Shown here one piece after another: positions 19,695 through 28,128 of a DNA stretch of 64,000 bases; within the stretch, counting starts at the first letter, position 1, and the number at the start of each line of letters is the position of its first letter. The stretch comes from Candidatus Sulfopaludibacter sp. SbA3 (GTDB taxonomy: Bacteria > Acidobacteriota > Terriglobia > Bryobacterales > Bryobacteraceae). A model generated the notes under the pieces. The model was not told the origin of the DNA. It ran no database searches and worked only from the letters and a program-made list of their open reading frames with translations. Position numbers and translations under genes: made by a program. The stretch lies in NCBI GenBank assembly GCA_945890485.1, contig CAMDCN010000010.1:62001-126000 (forward strand). Reading direction: 5' to 3'.

Positions 19695-21254
19695 ATGCGT
19701 GTTCATCTGGTAAATCCGAGTGATATGGCTTTCGGCACGGCCGTTATCACGCCACGCTGGCTGTACGTTCTAGCTGCCGCGACGCCCGAAGAGTTTGGCG
19801 ATCCCGTAATCTGGGACGAAACTCTCGAGCATTTTGACCCCGCGCAGGTGCAAGCCGGCGACGTAGTCGGCATTGGAGTACATACCGGAAATGCGCTTCG
19901 GGGCTACGAAGTCGGCCGCTTGGCGCGCGAACGGGGCGCCTGGGTCGTCTACGGAGGCATTCACTCCACCCTGTACCCGGAGGAGATCCTCGAACGGGGC
20001 CACGCGCATGTCGCTGTGAAGGGCGATGGCGATCAGGTGTGGGCCAAGGCCATCCGCGATTGCGTTAAGGGCAATCCGGACCGGATCTACGAGGGCGGCA
20101 AAGTGCCCCCCGAACATTTCATGGCCGCCCGCTGGGACCTGCTGCCGAAGGGAGCCTACATGTGGGCCTCGGTACAGACCGTGCGCGGCTGTCCCAAGCA
20201 TTGCTCTTTCTGCTCTGTTTGGCGCACCGACGGCCAAAAGCCCCGGCAACGCACGTCTGACGTCGTCCTCGACGAGATCGTTCAACTGCGCCGGTTGGGC
20301 TTCCGCTTCATCGCGCTCGCCGACGACAACTTCTACCCTGTCAGCTTTACCGACATCAAGCTGGCTGAACGCCAGGGCAACGCCGAGAAAGTGGCCAACT
20401 ATCATGCGATCCGCGAAGAGCGGTTTGAGCTGATGGCGCGCCTCGCGGAACTGCCCAGCGACATGAACTTCTTCACGCAGATCACCATGGAAGCCGCGGA
20501 GGATCTTGAATTCCTCGCCGCCATGAAGAAAGCCCGCATCCGCGGCGCTTTGGTCGGCGTTGAGGCGGTCACCCCCGAAGGCCTGAAAGAAGTCTATAAG
20601 GACTTCAACTATGCCGGCGAGGAGCTTGTGGAACGGCTGAAGGCGTTCCGTGAAAACGGCGTCCACGTCCTGGGCTCGTTCATCTTCGGCCTCGCCTCCG
20701 ACCGGGAACTCACTTTCGAAGCCACCCAGGCGCTCGCCCGTCGCGCCAACCTCACCTTCGCTCAGTTCGTCATGTTGACGCCCTTCCCGGGTACAGTCGA
20801 CTTTGACAAGTGGGAGAAGGGGTTAGGCGACAATCCGCCCACGGTGGATGGCATCCCGATCACCCGCTACTGGCTCATCCCGGCGCACAAGCGGCCGAAG
20901 ATGTTCATGCCGCATCCCACCATGAGTTCGGAAGAGCTCCGGCAACGGACCCAGGGTGTGTGGGACGAGTTCTACAGCTTTAAAGCGATCTGGGAGCGGT
21001 CTTCCTGCACGCCTAACCTTCGCGCGCGCCTGGCGTTCATCTTCATCTCGAAGTTGTACCGCCAGATGTATGCTTCCACCGGTATCGCCACCGATAGCGC
21101 CCGCCGGTCGAAGGCAAACAACTGGGCCCGCTGGCTGGCCAAGCCCACCCAGAAGTTGTTCCAGGCCAAGCCGATGCCGGATCTGCAGACGCCGGTTCGC
21201 CGGCCCAAACCGCAGCCCCAGCTTTCGAACGATCCCCTGCGGGTGATCTCCTAG
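19695..21254 (+). CDS. B12-binding-domain radical SAM protein
   Basis: 519 residues from the ATG at 19695. The N-terminal B12-binding-like fold (residues 1-140, with GIGVHTGNALRGYEVGRLA and WVVYGGIHSTLYPEE) is followed by the radical SAM core with CPKHCSFC, the CxxxCxxC cluster motif, near residue 166. A C-terminal family-specific region ends with a basic Pro-rich tail. Such proteins do radical methylation or rearrangement chemistry. It does not look like HpnP, so a hopanoid role is not supported. The next gene (an acyl-CoA ligase) starts 7 bp after it, which suggests an operon. Confidence 0.8.
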   Translation: MRVHLVNPSDMAFGTAVITPRWLYVLAAATPEEFGDPVIWDETLEHFDPAQVQAGDVVGIGVHTGNALRGYEVGRLARERGAWVVYGGIHSTLYPEEILERGHAHVAVKGDGDQVWAKAIRDCVKGNPDRIYEGGKVPPEHFMAARWDLLPKGAYMWASVQTVRGCPKHCSFCSVWRTDGQKPRQRTSDVVLDEIVQLRRLGFRFIALADDNFYPVSFTDIKLAERQGNAEKVANYHAIREERFELMARLAELPSDMNFFTQITMEAAEDLEFLAAMKKARIRGALVGVEAVTPEGLKEVYKDFNYAGEELVERLKAFRENGVHVLGSFIFGLASDRELTFEATQALARRANLTFAQFVMLTPFPGTVDFDKWEKGLGDNPPTVDGIPITRYWLIPAHKRPKMFMPHPTMSSEELRQRTQGVWDEFYSFKAIWERSSCTPNLRARLAFIFISKLYRQMYASTGIATDSARRSKANNWARWLAKPTQKLFQAKPMPDLQTPVRRPKPQPQLSNDPLRVIS

Positions 21255-21261
21255 CCATCTC

Positions 21262-22704
21262 GTGACTCTCCCTGACCTGTTCGAGCTCTCCTTTTCCGGC
21301 CGTCGCCAAGAAGTAGCGCTCGAATGGGATCGGGCGTACACGTTCGGCGAAGTCGACGACCGCGCTTCCCGGATGGCAAACCTGCTGTCCGCCCGGGGCT
21401 TGGCGATGGGAGACCGTCTTTGCGTCTACCTCCCGAACTGTCTTGAGTTCGTTGATCTGTTCCTGGCCGCCACCCGGCTGGGCGTAATCTTCGTCCCGGT
21501 CAACGTTCTCTACCGGGATCGGGAGATCCGCCACATTCTGGCGGATGCCGATCCGGTGGCCCTGATTACCACCGCAGAACTGCAGATGCACGTTCCCGCG
21601 GGAGCACCGGTCTGGACCCTCGAAGAGCTCCGCACGACGGTTGAAACGTTCCCCACTGCCCGGCACGTGGCGGTTGTCGATGGCGAAACTCCGGCGGCCA
21701 TCGTTTATACGTCCGGCACCACGGGGGCGTCGAAGGGTGCCGTACTCACGCACAACAATTTCATCGCGAATGCGATCAACGTCGTTACCTGCTGGCAGAT
21801 CACGGCCGCCGACCGCCTGCTGCTGACGCTCCCGCTCTTCCACGTCCACGGCCTCGGCAATGGATTGCACGCCTGGCTTCTGAGCGGATGCCGGCTACGC
21901 CTCACCGAGCGGTTCGCGCACGAACAGGCCGGATCCTGGATGCGCGAGTTTGCGCCCACGGTCTTCTTCGGCGTACCGACGATGTACGTTCGTATGCTGG
22001 ATTGGCCCGCCCAGGAGGCGTCCGCCATTGGCCAACGCATGCGTCTGTTTGTCTCCGGCTCCGCGCCGTTGCCCGCGCAGGTGCTCGAAGAGTTTCGCGC
22101 CCTTTACGGCCACACGATTCTCGAACGCTATGGCATGAGCGAAACGCTCATGAACATATCGAACCCGCTTTATGGCGAGCGCCGCCCCGGCTCTGTGGGA
22201 CTCCCGTTTCCAGGCGTCGCGGTGCAGAACCGTCTTCCGGATGGCAACATCGCCGCCGATGGGGAAGTCGGCGAGCTCTTCCTGCGCGGCCCCAATCTCT
22301 TCGCCGGGTATTGGCGCAAGCCCGAGTTGTTTACCCCCGGTGAATGGTTCCAAACCGGCGATATCGCGGTACGGTCCGCTGATGGCTACTACACGCTGCA
22401 GGGCCGGCGCAGTGACCTGATCATCTCCGGCGGCTTCAATATCTACCCGCGCGAAATCGAAGAGTTCCTTGCTGAGCGGCCAGGGGTTTCGGAGGTGGCC
22501 GTCGCCGGTGTGTCGGACCCTCGTCGCGGGGAGGTGCCGGTGGCGTACGTCGTTGGTGAGTTTGACGCCGGGCAACTGGCCGAGGCGTGCCGGCAAAGTC
22601 TGGCGTCGTTCAAAATCCCCCGTGGGTTCGTTTCGATAGAAAGGCTGCCGCGCACTGCCCTGGGCAAGGTGCAGAAACACCTGTTGCCCCGTTGGGAGCC
22701 CTGA
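21262..22704 (+). CDS. matB: AMP-forming acyl-CoA ligase, probable malonyl-CoA synthetase
   Basis: 480 residues from a GTG start. ANL-superfamily motifs are present: IVYTSGTTGASKGAVLTHNN (A3), LERYGMSETLMN (A5), GYWRKPE and FQTGDIAV (A7), GGFNIYPREIEE (A8), and the final LPRTALGKVQKHL with the catalytic lysine (A10). PLFHVHGLGNGLHAWLLSGC and FGVPTMYVRMLDW are characteristic of MatB-type ligases that make malonyl-CoA or methylmalonyl-CoA. The stop overlaps the ATG of the next gene, a MatC-like carrier, which supports malonate use. Other short-chain acids remain possible. Confidence 0.82.
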   Translation: MTLPDLFELSFSGRRQEVALEWDRAYTFGEVDDRASRMANLLSARGLAMGDRLCVYLPNCLEFVDLFLAATRLGVIFVPVNVLYRDREIRHILADADPVALITTAELQMHVPAGAPVWTLEELRTTVETFPTARHVAVVDGETPAAIVYTSGTTGASKGAVLTHNNFIANAINVVTCWQITAADRLLLTLPLFHVHGLGNGLHAWLLSGCRLRLTERFAHEQAGSWMREFAPTVFFGVPTMYVRMLDWPAQEASAIGQRMRLFVSGSAPLPAQVLEEFRALYGHTILERYGMSETLMNISNPLYGERRPGSVGLPFPGVAVQNRLPDGNIAADGEVGELFLRGPNLFAGYWRKPELFTPGEWFQTGDIAVRSADGYYTLQGRRSDLIISGGFNIYPREIEEFLAERPGVSEVAVAGVSDPRRGEVPVAYVVGEFDAGQLAEACRQSLASFKIPRGFVSIERLPRTALGKVQKHLLPRWEP

Positions 22705-23804
22705 TGTTCGGCGCCGCGGGCCAGTTGCTCCTCACGCTGGCCGGCGTCAGCCTGCTATTCGCTTGCCTCCAGGCGAATGGCGCGATGGAAGCGGCCGCGC
22801 AACGTGCCCTACTGCTCTGCCGCGGCCGGGTGGCCCTGTTGCCGCTCGTATTTTTCTGCTTGGCGGCGCTGCTGGCGATGGTGGGCCCGGGCGCGATTCT
22901 CAGCGTGGCGCTGATGGCGCCACTCGCGATGCGGACCGGGGTGCCCGCGGGAATCTCGCCGTTTCTGGTCGCGTTGATGATTGGCAATGGTGCGAATGCG
23001 GGCAATCTGTCGCCGTTTTCTTCCATTGGCGTGATCGTGCATGGCCTGCTTTCGCGAGGTGGTTTGGGCGGCCATGAACTTCGCGTCTGGTTCTTCCATG
23101 CCGCGGCGCACCTAGCCGTCGCGCTGGCGGCTTATCTTGTGTTTGGCGGGCTCAGGCTGTCGTGGCGTTCCGCGGCCGGAGCGACGGTGGATACCCCTCG
23201 GCTGAGCCGGGCGCAGATCATTTCGCTTGCCGCGCTAGCCGGCTGGATGCTGGGGGTAATCGTTTTTCGATGGCCGCTGGGATGGTCGGCATTAGGGGTG
23301 GCGGTGCTGCTGCTGGTGTCGGCACAGGCCCATTGGAAGCTTGCCCTTGGCAAGATGCCGTGGTGGGTGATCGCATTGGTGGTGTCCATCAGTACCGCGG
23401 TGGGGATGCTTGAGCGGGCGGGCGGCCTGAACTGGTTTCAATCGGCGGTAGTCCGCTGGGCCTCGGCGGAGACGGTGCATCCCGTGCTGGCATTTCTGAC
23501 GGGGCTGATTTCAGCCTACTCGAGCACCTCCGCGGTGGTGTTGCCCGCCTTTCTGCCCATGGTTCCCGGTTTGGCCGCGCGCTTGCCCGGTACGGACCCG
23601 CTGGCGCTGGCAATCTCGGTGAATATTGGCTCTGCGATGGTGGATGTGTCGCCGCTGTCGACGATTGGCGCCCTCTGCATTGCGGCGGCTCCGGAGGGCG
23701 TCAACAAGCGCCAACTGTTCACCCGGCTGACGATCTGGGGATTTGCGATGGCGTTCGTGGCGGCCGTCCTTTGCTATTTTGGCGCTCCGTGGTTTCCTGC
23801 CTGA
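22704..23804 (+). CDS. matC: MatC-like dicarboxylate carrier
   Basis: 366 residues from the ATG at 22704 (TGATG overlap with matB). It is strongly hydrophobic, with about ten membrane helices. LMIGNGANAGNLSPFSSIGVIVHGL and SAYSSTSAVVLPAFLPM, followed by NIGSAMVDVSPLSTIGALC, form a pair of re-entrant-like loops as in the ion-transporter superfamily that includes MatC. Coupling to the malonyl-CoA synthetase gene supports malonate or related dicarboxylate uptake. It is a little shorter than typical MatC, and the symbol rests partly on context. Confidence 0.65.
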   Translation: MFGAAGQLLLTLAGVSLLFACLQANGAMEAAAQRALLLCRGRVALLPLVFFCLAALLAMVGPGAILSVALMAPLAMRTGVPAGISPFLVALMIGNGANAGNLSPFSSIGVIVHGLLSRGGLGGHELRVWFFHAAAHLAVALAAYLVFGGLRLSWRSAAGATVDTPRLSRAQIISLAALAGWMLGVIVFRWPLGWSALGVAVLLLVSAQAHWKLALGKMPWWVIALVVSISTAVGMLERAGGLNWFQSAVVRWASAETVHPVLAFLTGLISAYSSTSAVVLPAFLPMVPGLAARLPGTDPLALAISVNIGSAMVDVSPLSTIGALCIAAAPEGVNKRQLFTRLTIWGFAMAFVAAVLCYFGAPWFPA

Positions 23805-23821
23805 AGGATTGTTCAAGCAGG
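23796..23821 (+). terminator. Hairpin at the end of the matC-like gene (no T-tract)
   Basis: CCTGCCTGAA at 23796-23805 pairs with TTCAAGCAGG at 23812-23821 except for one position, with loop GGATTG. The TGA stop of the carrier gene is within the left arm. No run of T follows, so factor-independent termination is doubtful. Confidence 0.4.
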
Positions 23822-23835
23822 TGGGCGAGGGGACG

Positions 23836-23856
23836 ATATGGCCTGATATGCCATAT
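23836..23856. promoter_or_regulatory. 21-bp dyad overlapping the barrel gene start
   Basis: ATATGGC at 23836-23842 is exactly mirrored by GCCATAT at 23850-23856 around the 7-base spacer CTGATAT. The chosen ATG of the downstream gene (23848) lies inside it. It could be an operator for a dimeric repressor or an RNA hairpin hiding the start codon; neither is established. Confidence 0.35.
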
Positions 23857-24933
23857 TGTCCGAAGGGAACCGCCGCGCTGGGGTTCCTTCTCTCGTTGCC
23901 GGCGCTGATTGCGGCGGGGCGTTCTGAGTTTGGGGGGACCGATCGTTGCGTTGCCTGGGGGAGTGCGGGCGGCACGACTCACCGGGGATGCGCGCCCGAC
24001 CGCTCTGGTGGCTGGACGGTGGGCGGAGGGTGGCTGGTGGGTGGTCTTGGCTTCCCGTCGCGGGAGGGGATCCGGCCGGCGGTACAACCGGTTTTGATGA
24101 CCAGTAATCTGCCGATCTGGCCGGAGGGCTTCTCGTTCCGGCCGGTGCAGCCCGCGCCGCGCCCGGTTGGGCCAGAGCTGCGAGGTGGTTTTGAGGAACC
24201 GCTCACCACCGACCGCCCGGGCTTTAGCGATGGGGTGATGGTGATGGCGCCAGGGGTGATGCAGTTGGAGAGCGGCGTTTGGGTGAGCGGGTATTCGAAT
24301 GGGGAATTGAGGGAGCGCGTACTGACGGTCGGAAGTCCGATGCTGCGGCTGGGAGTAGGGCATCGAACGGAGATCCGGCTGGCGGGCGACGGGTTTCGCC
24401 GCCGTTCGATGCGGAGCTTGGACGCAAGCGATCGGGTCGGTGGAGTTGCAGACCCGTCGATTGGCCTCAAGGTGAGCCTGTTGCCTGAACAGCGGCTGCG
24501 CCCAGCATTGTCTGTCATCTCGTCGGCATCGCTTCCGCTGGGGCACTCACGATTTCGGAGTGCGGGAGTGGATCCGACCTTCAAGCTGGCTTGGTCAAAG
24601 GGCCTGGACCGGGAGTTGACGGCGGTTGGAAACTTCAATGTGGCGGTGCCGACGGACAGGGGAGGCCGGTTTTTGCAACGTTCGTTGAGTATTCAGTTAT
24701 CGCGGCCGGCGTGGGGCAAATGGGGCGGGTTCGGAGAGGCCTATCTGATATCGCAGGCGAGCCGAGGAGCCACGGGGGTTTGGGCCGTGGATGGCGGGTT
24801 GTCCAGACCGATCGGGCAGGATGCCCAGTTTGACTTTTCGATGGGACAACAGGTCGCGCTATTCCAGCGATCCTGGTTCGTTTCTGCCGGATTCGTGGTG
24901 CGGCGGCAGCTTTGGTTTGGCGGACGCCAATAA
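23848..24933 (+). CDS. Probable outer-membrane beta-barrel protein (phenol-degradation MetA-like family)
   Basis: 361 residues from the ATG at 23848, chosen because it begins a plausible signal peptide (GTAALGFLLSLPALIAA). An upstream in-frame start or the internal ATG at 24097 cannot be excluded. Residues about 80-180 (TTDRPGFSDGVMVMAPGVMQLESGVWVSGY) match the start of the outer-membrane MetA-like transporter family. Alternating hydrophobic strands follow to the end, which closes with FVVRRQLWFG, a normal barrel terminus. It may take up aromatic or small acids across the outer membrane. Residues 25-80 have an odd composition. A rho-independent terminator follows. Confidence 0.6.
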   Translation: MPYCPKGTAALGFLLSLPALIAAGRSEFGGTDRCVAWGSAGGTTHRGCAPDRSGGWTVGGGWLVGGLGFPSREGIRPAVQPVLMTSNLPIWPEGFSFRPVQPAPRPVGPELRGGFEEPLTTDRPGFSDGVMVMAPGVMQLESGVWVSGYSNGELRERVLTVGSPMLRLGVGHRTEIRLAGDGFRRRSMRSLDASDRVGGVADPSIGLKVSLLPEQRLRPALSVISSASLPLGHSRFRSAGVDPTFKLAWSKGLDRELTAVGNFNVAVPTDRGGRFLQRSLSIQLSRPAWGKWGGFGEAYLISQASRGATGVWAVDGGLSRPIGQDAQFDFSMGQQVALFQRSWFVSAGFVVRRQLWFGGRQ

Positions 24934-24966
24934 CGGTTTCGTCCCGATCGGTTGCTGTGTGCGGCG

Positions 24967-24996
24967 AGCGCCTCTTCCGGGAGGCGCTGATTTTTT
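24967..24996 (+). terminator. Rho-independent terminator
   Basis: AGCGCCTC (24967-24974) pairs perfectly with GAGGCGCT (24981-24988) across a 6-base loop, and GATTTTTT follows. It lies 34 bp after the barrel gene stop. Confidence 0.85.
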
Positions 24997-25348
24997 AGCG
25001 CGATCAATGAAATAAAGGCATCTACTGAGGTTTTTCCCGAAGGGCGCCGGAAAGCCGACCTTCGAACTCAAGTTTCGTCAACGTCCCTCGATAAGGAAGT
25101 TAATGTTCGTTGGACTGAGGCATTCCCCTCAAAACTCGGCTCGGCATATCGTCGGCTCCGGAAGTCTCCCTGAATACTCGATGGCGGACTCTTGGGGTGT
25201 TCCGCCTACGGCAACGTCAACTTGGCGCTGCTGGCCGGCGACGTAACGAGAGCTTTCCGCAATAGCCGCCAGGCCCAACCCCTTACCGTCCGGATTACCC
25301 GTGCTGAAAGACTGCGCGGGATTGTCTGACTTAGCTTCCTTTATCCCT
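24997..25348. other. Intergenic region before the chemotaxis operon
   Basis: About 350 bp with no convincing gene. A short open frame (25174-25329) has no good start and no recognisable family. The only candidate control site seen is the sigma-28-like match at 25068-25094. No known riboswitch pattern was recognised by eye. Confidence 0.6.
25068..25094 (+). promoter_or_regulatory. Weak sigma-28-like promoter candidate for the chemotaxis operon
   Basis: TCAA, 15 bases, then CTCGATAA compares with the FliA consensus TAAA-N15-GCCGATAA at 9 of 12 positions. It would leave a leader of about 250 bases before the first gene. The functional fit is good, but the match could be chance. Confidence 0.25.
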
Positions 25349-25675
25349 ATGCCGCAAGACGATCTATCGCTAGAAATACATCCCTGGGGGCCGGGTGAAC
25401 CGCTCCGCCTCTCCGGGCATGCAAATGCCTATCAGGCTGCGGAACTCCATACGCTGCTTTGCCGCTATGTGTCGGAAACAGACCATCCGGTCATCGATCT
25501 CAGCGGCCTTGCCAGTTGCGACACCCTCTCTCTACAACTGCTGTTTGCCGCCGGGGGAAGAGCTGCCTTGGCCGGAACAATGCCACCGTGCCTGGTAGAA
25601 CGATGCGGTGCTTTGGGGCTTCCGCTGCCGCTTGGTGGTGCCCTGCTGAACGCCGGGAACGACGCGGCGCTATGA
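25349..25675 (+). CDS. STAS-domain protein of the chemotaxis operon
   Basis: 108 residues from the ATG at 25349; an in-frame upstream ATG (25301) would add 16 residues with no family match. The single STAS domain has RLSGHANAYQAAELHTLL, then VIDLSGLASCDTLSLQLLF. The DSSGLG-type phosphorylation loop of anti-sigma antagonists is here CDTLSLQ, so the usual serine is replaced by threonine. Related MlaB-like STAS proteins occur in che operons with unclear roles. The stop overlaps the next ATG (ATGA). Confidence 0.75.
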   Translation: MPQDDLSLEIHPWGPGEPLRLSGHANAYQAAELHTLLCRYVSETDHPVIDLSGLASCDTLSLQLLFAAGGRAALAGTMPPCLVERCGALGLPLPLGGALLNAGNDAAL

Positions 25676-26043
25676 GCAAGACGATTCTAACGGCTGACGA
25701 TTCGGCCAGCATGCGCCAGATTCTGCGCTTCTCCCTTACCGGCGCCGGATTCGGCGTCGTCGCAGCGGAGGATGGCCAGGAGGCGCTTGTCCGCCTGAAA
25801 GCGCAGCGTGTCGACCTGTTGATTACGGATCTCAACATGCCGAACCTGGACGGCATCGGGCTCATCCGAGCGGTGCGGTCGCTCGATGCGTACAAGTTCA
25901 TCCCGATCATCATGTTGACCACCGAATCCCATCCCGACCTGAAACAGGCAGGGAAGGCAGCCGGGGCCAGTGGCTGGATTACCAAGCCCTTTGCCGCCGA
26001 GCAGTTGATTTCTGTTGTACATCGCCTTCTAGGCCGCCCCTGA
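25672..26043 (+). CDS. cheY: CheY-type response regulator, copy 1
   Basis: 123 residues, one receiver domain with no output domain. The acid pocket is D9-D10, the phosphorylation site is D53 in LLITDLNMPNLDG, the switch threonine is T83 and the conserved lysine is K105 in ITKPF. It should be phosphorylated by the CheA six bases downstream and either steer a motility motor or act as a phosphate sink. Two CheY copies are present in this operon, the other between cheW and cheR. Confidence 0.9.
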   Translation: MSKTILTADDSASMRQILRFSLTGAGFGVVAAEDGQEALVRLKAQRVDLLITDLNMPNLDGIGLIRAVRSLDAYKFIPIIMLTTESHPDLKQAGKAAGASGWITKPFAAEQLISVVHRLLGRP

Positions 26044-26049
26044 GCCCCC

Positions 26050-28089
26050 ATGAGCTTCCCAAACCCTCTCGACACGTTTTTCCACGAAGCCGAAGATCTG
26101 CTCCAACAGATCGAGGAGATTGCCCTCGGGCTTTGCAATCCAGAGCATTCGGCCGCCCCGTCGAATGATGCCGTCAATCACCTATTTCGAGCCTTCCATA
26201 CGATCAAGGGGTCGAGTTCGATGTTCGGGCTCGACGATATCGCCAGCTTTACGCACCATTTGGAATCTGCTCTCGATCAGGTGCGGTCAGGCCAACTGGA
26301 GCTCTCTCCGGCCTTGGCCGGTCTGGTCCTGGAGGCGCGGGATGTGATCCGGGATCTTCTGACTGCCGCCATCAACGGCGGCAGCGCCAAGCCCTCCAAC
26401 GCGGGGGCGGTTATTGTGGCGCTGGAACGTCTCTGTGCCGGTGAGTCAGACGCTATCCGGACGCCGGAGCCTAATTCGATGGCCGGTTGGGAAATTCATT
26501 TCCGACCGCCTCGGGATATGGCCCAGCGCGGGATGGACCCCGACATTCTGTTTGCCGAGTTGCGGGAACTCGGCCCAGTGGTCATTCGAGGAACCACCAC
26601 GGCGATTCCCCCTCTTGAGCAGCTCGATCCGAACGAACTGCACTTGCAGTGGCATTTCACGCTGCTGTCGGGCTGTGCGATTGAAGCCGTGAAGGACGTA
26701 TTCATTTTCGTTGAAGACGATAGCGAGATCACCATCGTGCCTCTCTGCGGTGCAGCGGCTCAACCCCACGCGGCGGCAATGCCTACGGAGCTGGCCACTT
26801 CTGCAGTCCCGGCGGCATCCGCTGAGATTCCCCGGGAAAGGGCGATCGCGGAGCGAAATGCGGCGACCGTCCGCGTCGCCGCTGAAAAGCTCGACCGTCT
26901 GGTGAATCTGGTGGGTGAGTTGGTGATCAACCAGTCTCGCCTCACCCAGGCCGCAGCCCGGCATGCCGATCAGGATCTGGCGGTGCCGGTCGAGGAGATC
27001 GAGCGGTTGGTCTCCGAGTTGCGCGATAGCGTTCTGGGAATTCGCATGACTCCGATTGGCGTTACGTTCAACCGGTTCAAACGGTTGGTGCATGACCTGT
27101 CGGCGGAACTCGGCAAGGAGATTGAGCTGATCACTGAGGGCGCCGAGACGGAGCTCGACAAGACCGTGCTGGACCAACTGGGCGACCCCTTGGTTCATCT
27201 GATTCGCAACAGTATCGACCACGGAGTGGAAACGACCGAGACGCGGATTGAGCGGGGCAAGCCGCGGCGGGGGAAGGTCCGCCTGACGGCCAGCCATGTG
27301 GGCTCAAACGTCGTTGTCAGCGTCTCGGATGACGGCAAGGGGATCGATCCGGCAAGTCTAAAGGCCAAAGCAATCGAGCGGCAACTGATTGCCCCGGACG
27401 CGTCCTTGACCGAATCCGAGATTTTGGGTTTGATCTATCTGCCCGGATTCTCGACCGCTAAGGAGATTACCAGCATCTCCGGACGCGGAGTCGGAATGGA
27501 TGTGGTCAAGCGCCAGATCGAGGCGCTGCGGGGCACGATCGAGGTGAGCAGCGCGCCGGGGCAGGGCACCACGATCTCGCTGACGCTTCCCCTGACGCTG
27601 GCCATTATCGATGGCCTGTTGATTCAGGTGGCCGGCGATCAATTCATCGTTCCGATGTCGGCGGTAACCGAGAACGTTGAACTGACGCGAAGCGACCGGG
27701 GCCGCAATAACGGGCGGAATGTCTTCGCCGTTCGCGGGGAGTTGATCCCCTACATCGATCTTCGCGCTCACTTTCAAATCGATGGGCAGCCGCCGGAGAT
27801 GGAAAAGATCGTCATTGTCCGCCACCAGGATCAACGCGTAGGGCTCACCGTCGACCGCGTCCTTGGCAGCCACCAGACCGTCATTCAAAGTCTGGGCCGC
27901 TTCTACAAGGGCACCGAGGTCGTCTCGGGTGCCACGATTACCGGCGACGGCCGCGTGGCTCTGATCCTGGATATTGCCGGGCTGGTTCGCTTCACCGCCC
28001 GGCCCGACCCCAACCCTGCCCGCTCTCCAGTTCGTCTGCCCCAGCCGGCAGCGACCCGGGATGTCCAGAGTCCCCTCAACCCGTTTTAA
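26050..28089 (+). CDS. cheA: Chemotaxis histidine kinase CheA
   Basis: 679 residues. The Hpt domain (P1) has the phosphorylation site H50 in AFHTIKGSSSMFG. Residues about 135-240 (WEIHFRPPRDMAQRGMDPDILFAELRELG ... FVEDD) form an inserted domain seen in some CheA proteins in place of a typical P2. P3 dimerisation follows (KLDRLVNLVGELVINQSRL), then the ATPase with N box HLIRNSIDHGVE, DDGKGID and GRGVGMDVVK, and finally the CheW-like P5 domain to about residue 640. It takes signals from the MCP and phosphorylates CheY and CheB. GAGCCCC lies just before the ATG. Confidence 0.95.
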   Translation: MSFPNPLDTFFHEAEDLLQQIEEIALGLCNPEHSAAPSNDAVNHLFRAFHTIKGSSSMFGLDDIASFTHHLESALDQVRSGQLELSPALAGLVLEARDVIRDLLTAAINGGSAKPSNAGAVIVALERLCAGESDAIRTPEPNSMAGWEIHFRPPRDMAQRGMDPDILFAELRELGPVVIRGTTTAIPPLEQLDPNELHLQWHFTLLSGCAIEAVKDVFIFVEDDSEITIVPLCGAAAQPHAAAMPTELATSAVPAASAEIPRERAIAERNAATVRVAAEKLDRLVNLVGELVINQSRLTQAAARHADQDLAVPVEEIERLVSELRDSVLGIRMTPIGVTFNRFKRLVHDLSAELGKEIELITEGAETELDKTVLDQLGDPLVHLIRNSIDHGVETTETRIERGKPRRGKVRLTASHVGSNVVVSVSDDGKGIDPASLKAKAIERQLIAPDASLTESEILGLIYLPGFSTAKEITSISGRGVGMDVVKRQIEALRGTIEVSSAPGQGTTISLTLPLTLAIIDGLLIQVAGDQFIVPMSAVTENVELTRSDRGRNNGRNVFAVRGELIPYIDLRAHFQIDGQPPEMEKIVIVRHQDQRVGLTVDRVLGSHQTVIQSLGRFYKGTEVVSGATITGDGRVALILDIAGLVRFTARPDPNPARSPVRLPQPAATRDVQSPLNPF

Positions 28090-28128
28090 CGGAACGCCTA
28101 CAACCTCAAAGCCTAGGAACCCCTCTTC

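Noticed and set aside
19695-21254. Radical SAM gene as hpnP (2-methylhopanoid synthesis)
   Set aside because: The N-terminal region lacks the HpnP-type sequence, and the neighbours are not hopanoid genes. The hpn genes lie 12 kb away on the other strand.
25174-25329. Short open frame reading ...YGNVNLALLAGDVTRAF... upstream of the STAS gene
   Set aside because: There is no good start codon or ribosome-binding site and no recognisable family. It lies in the leader region.
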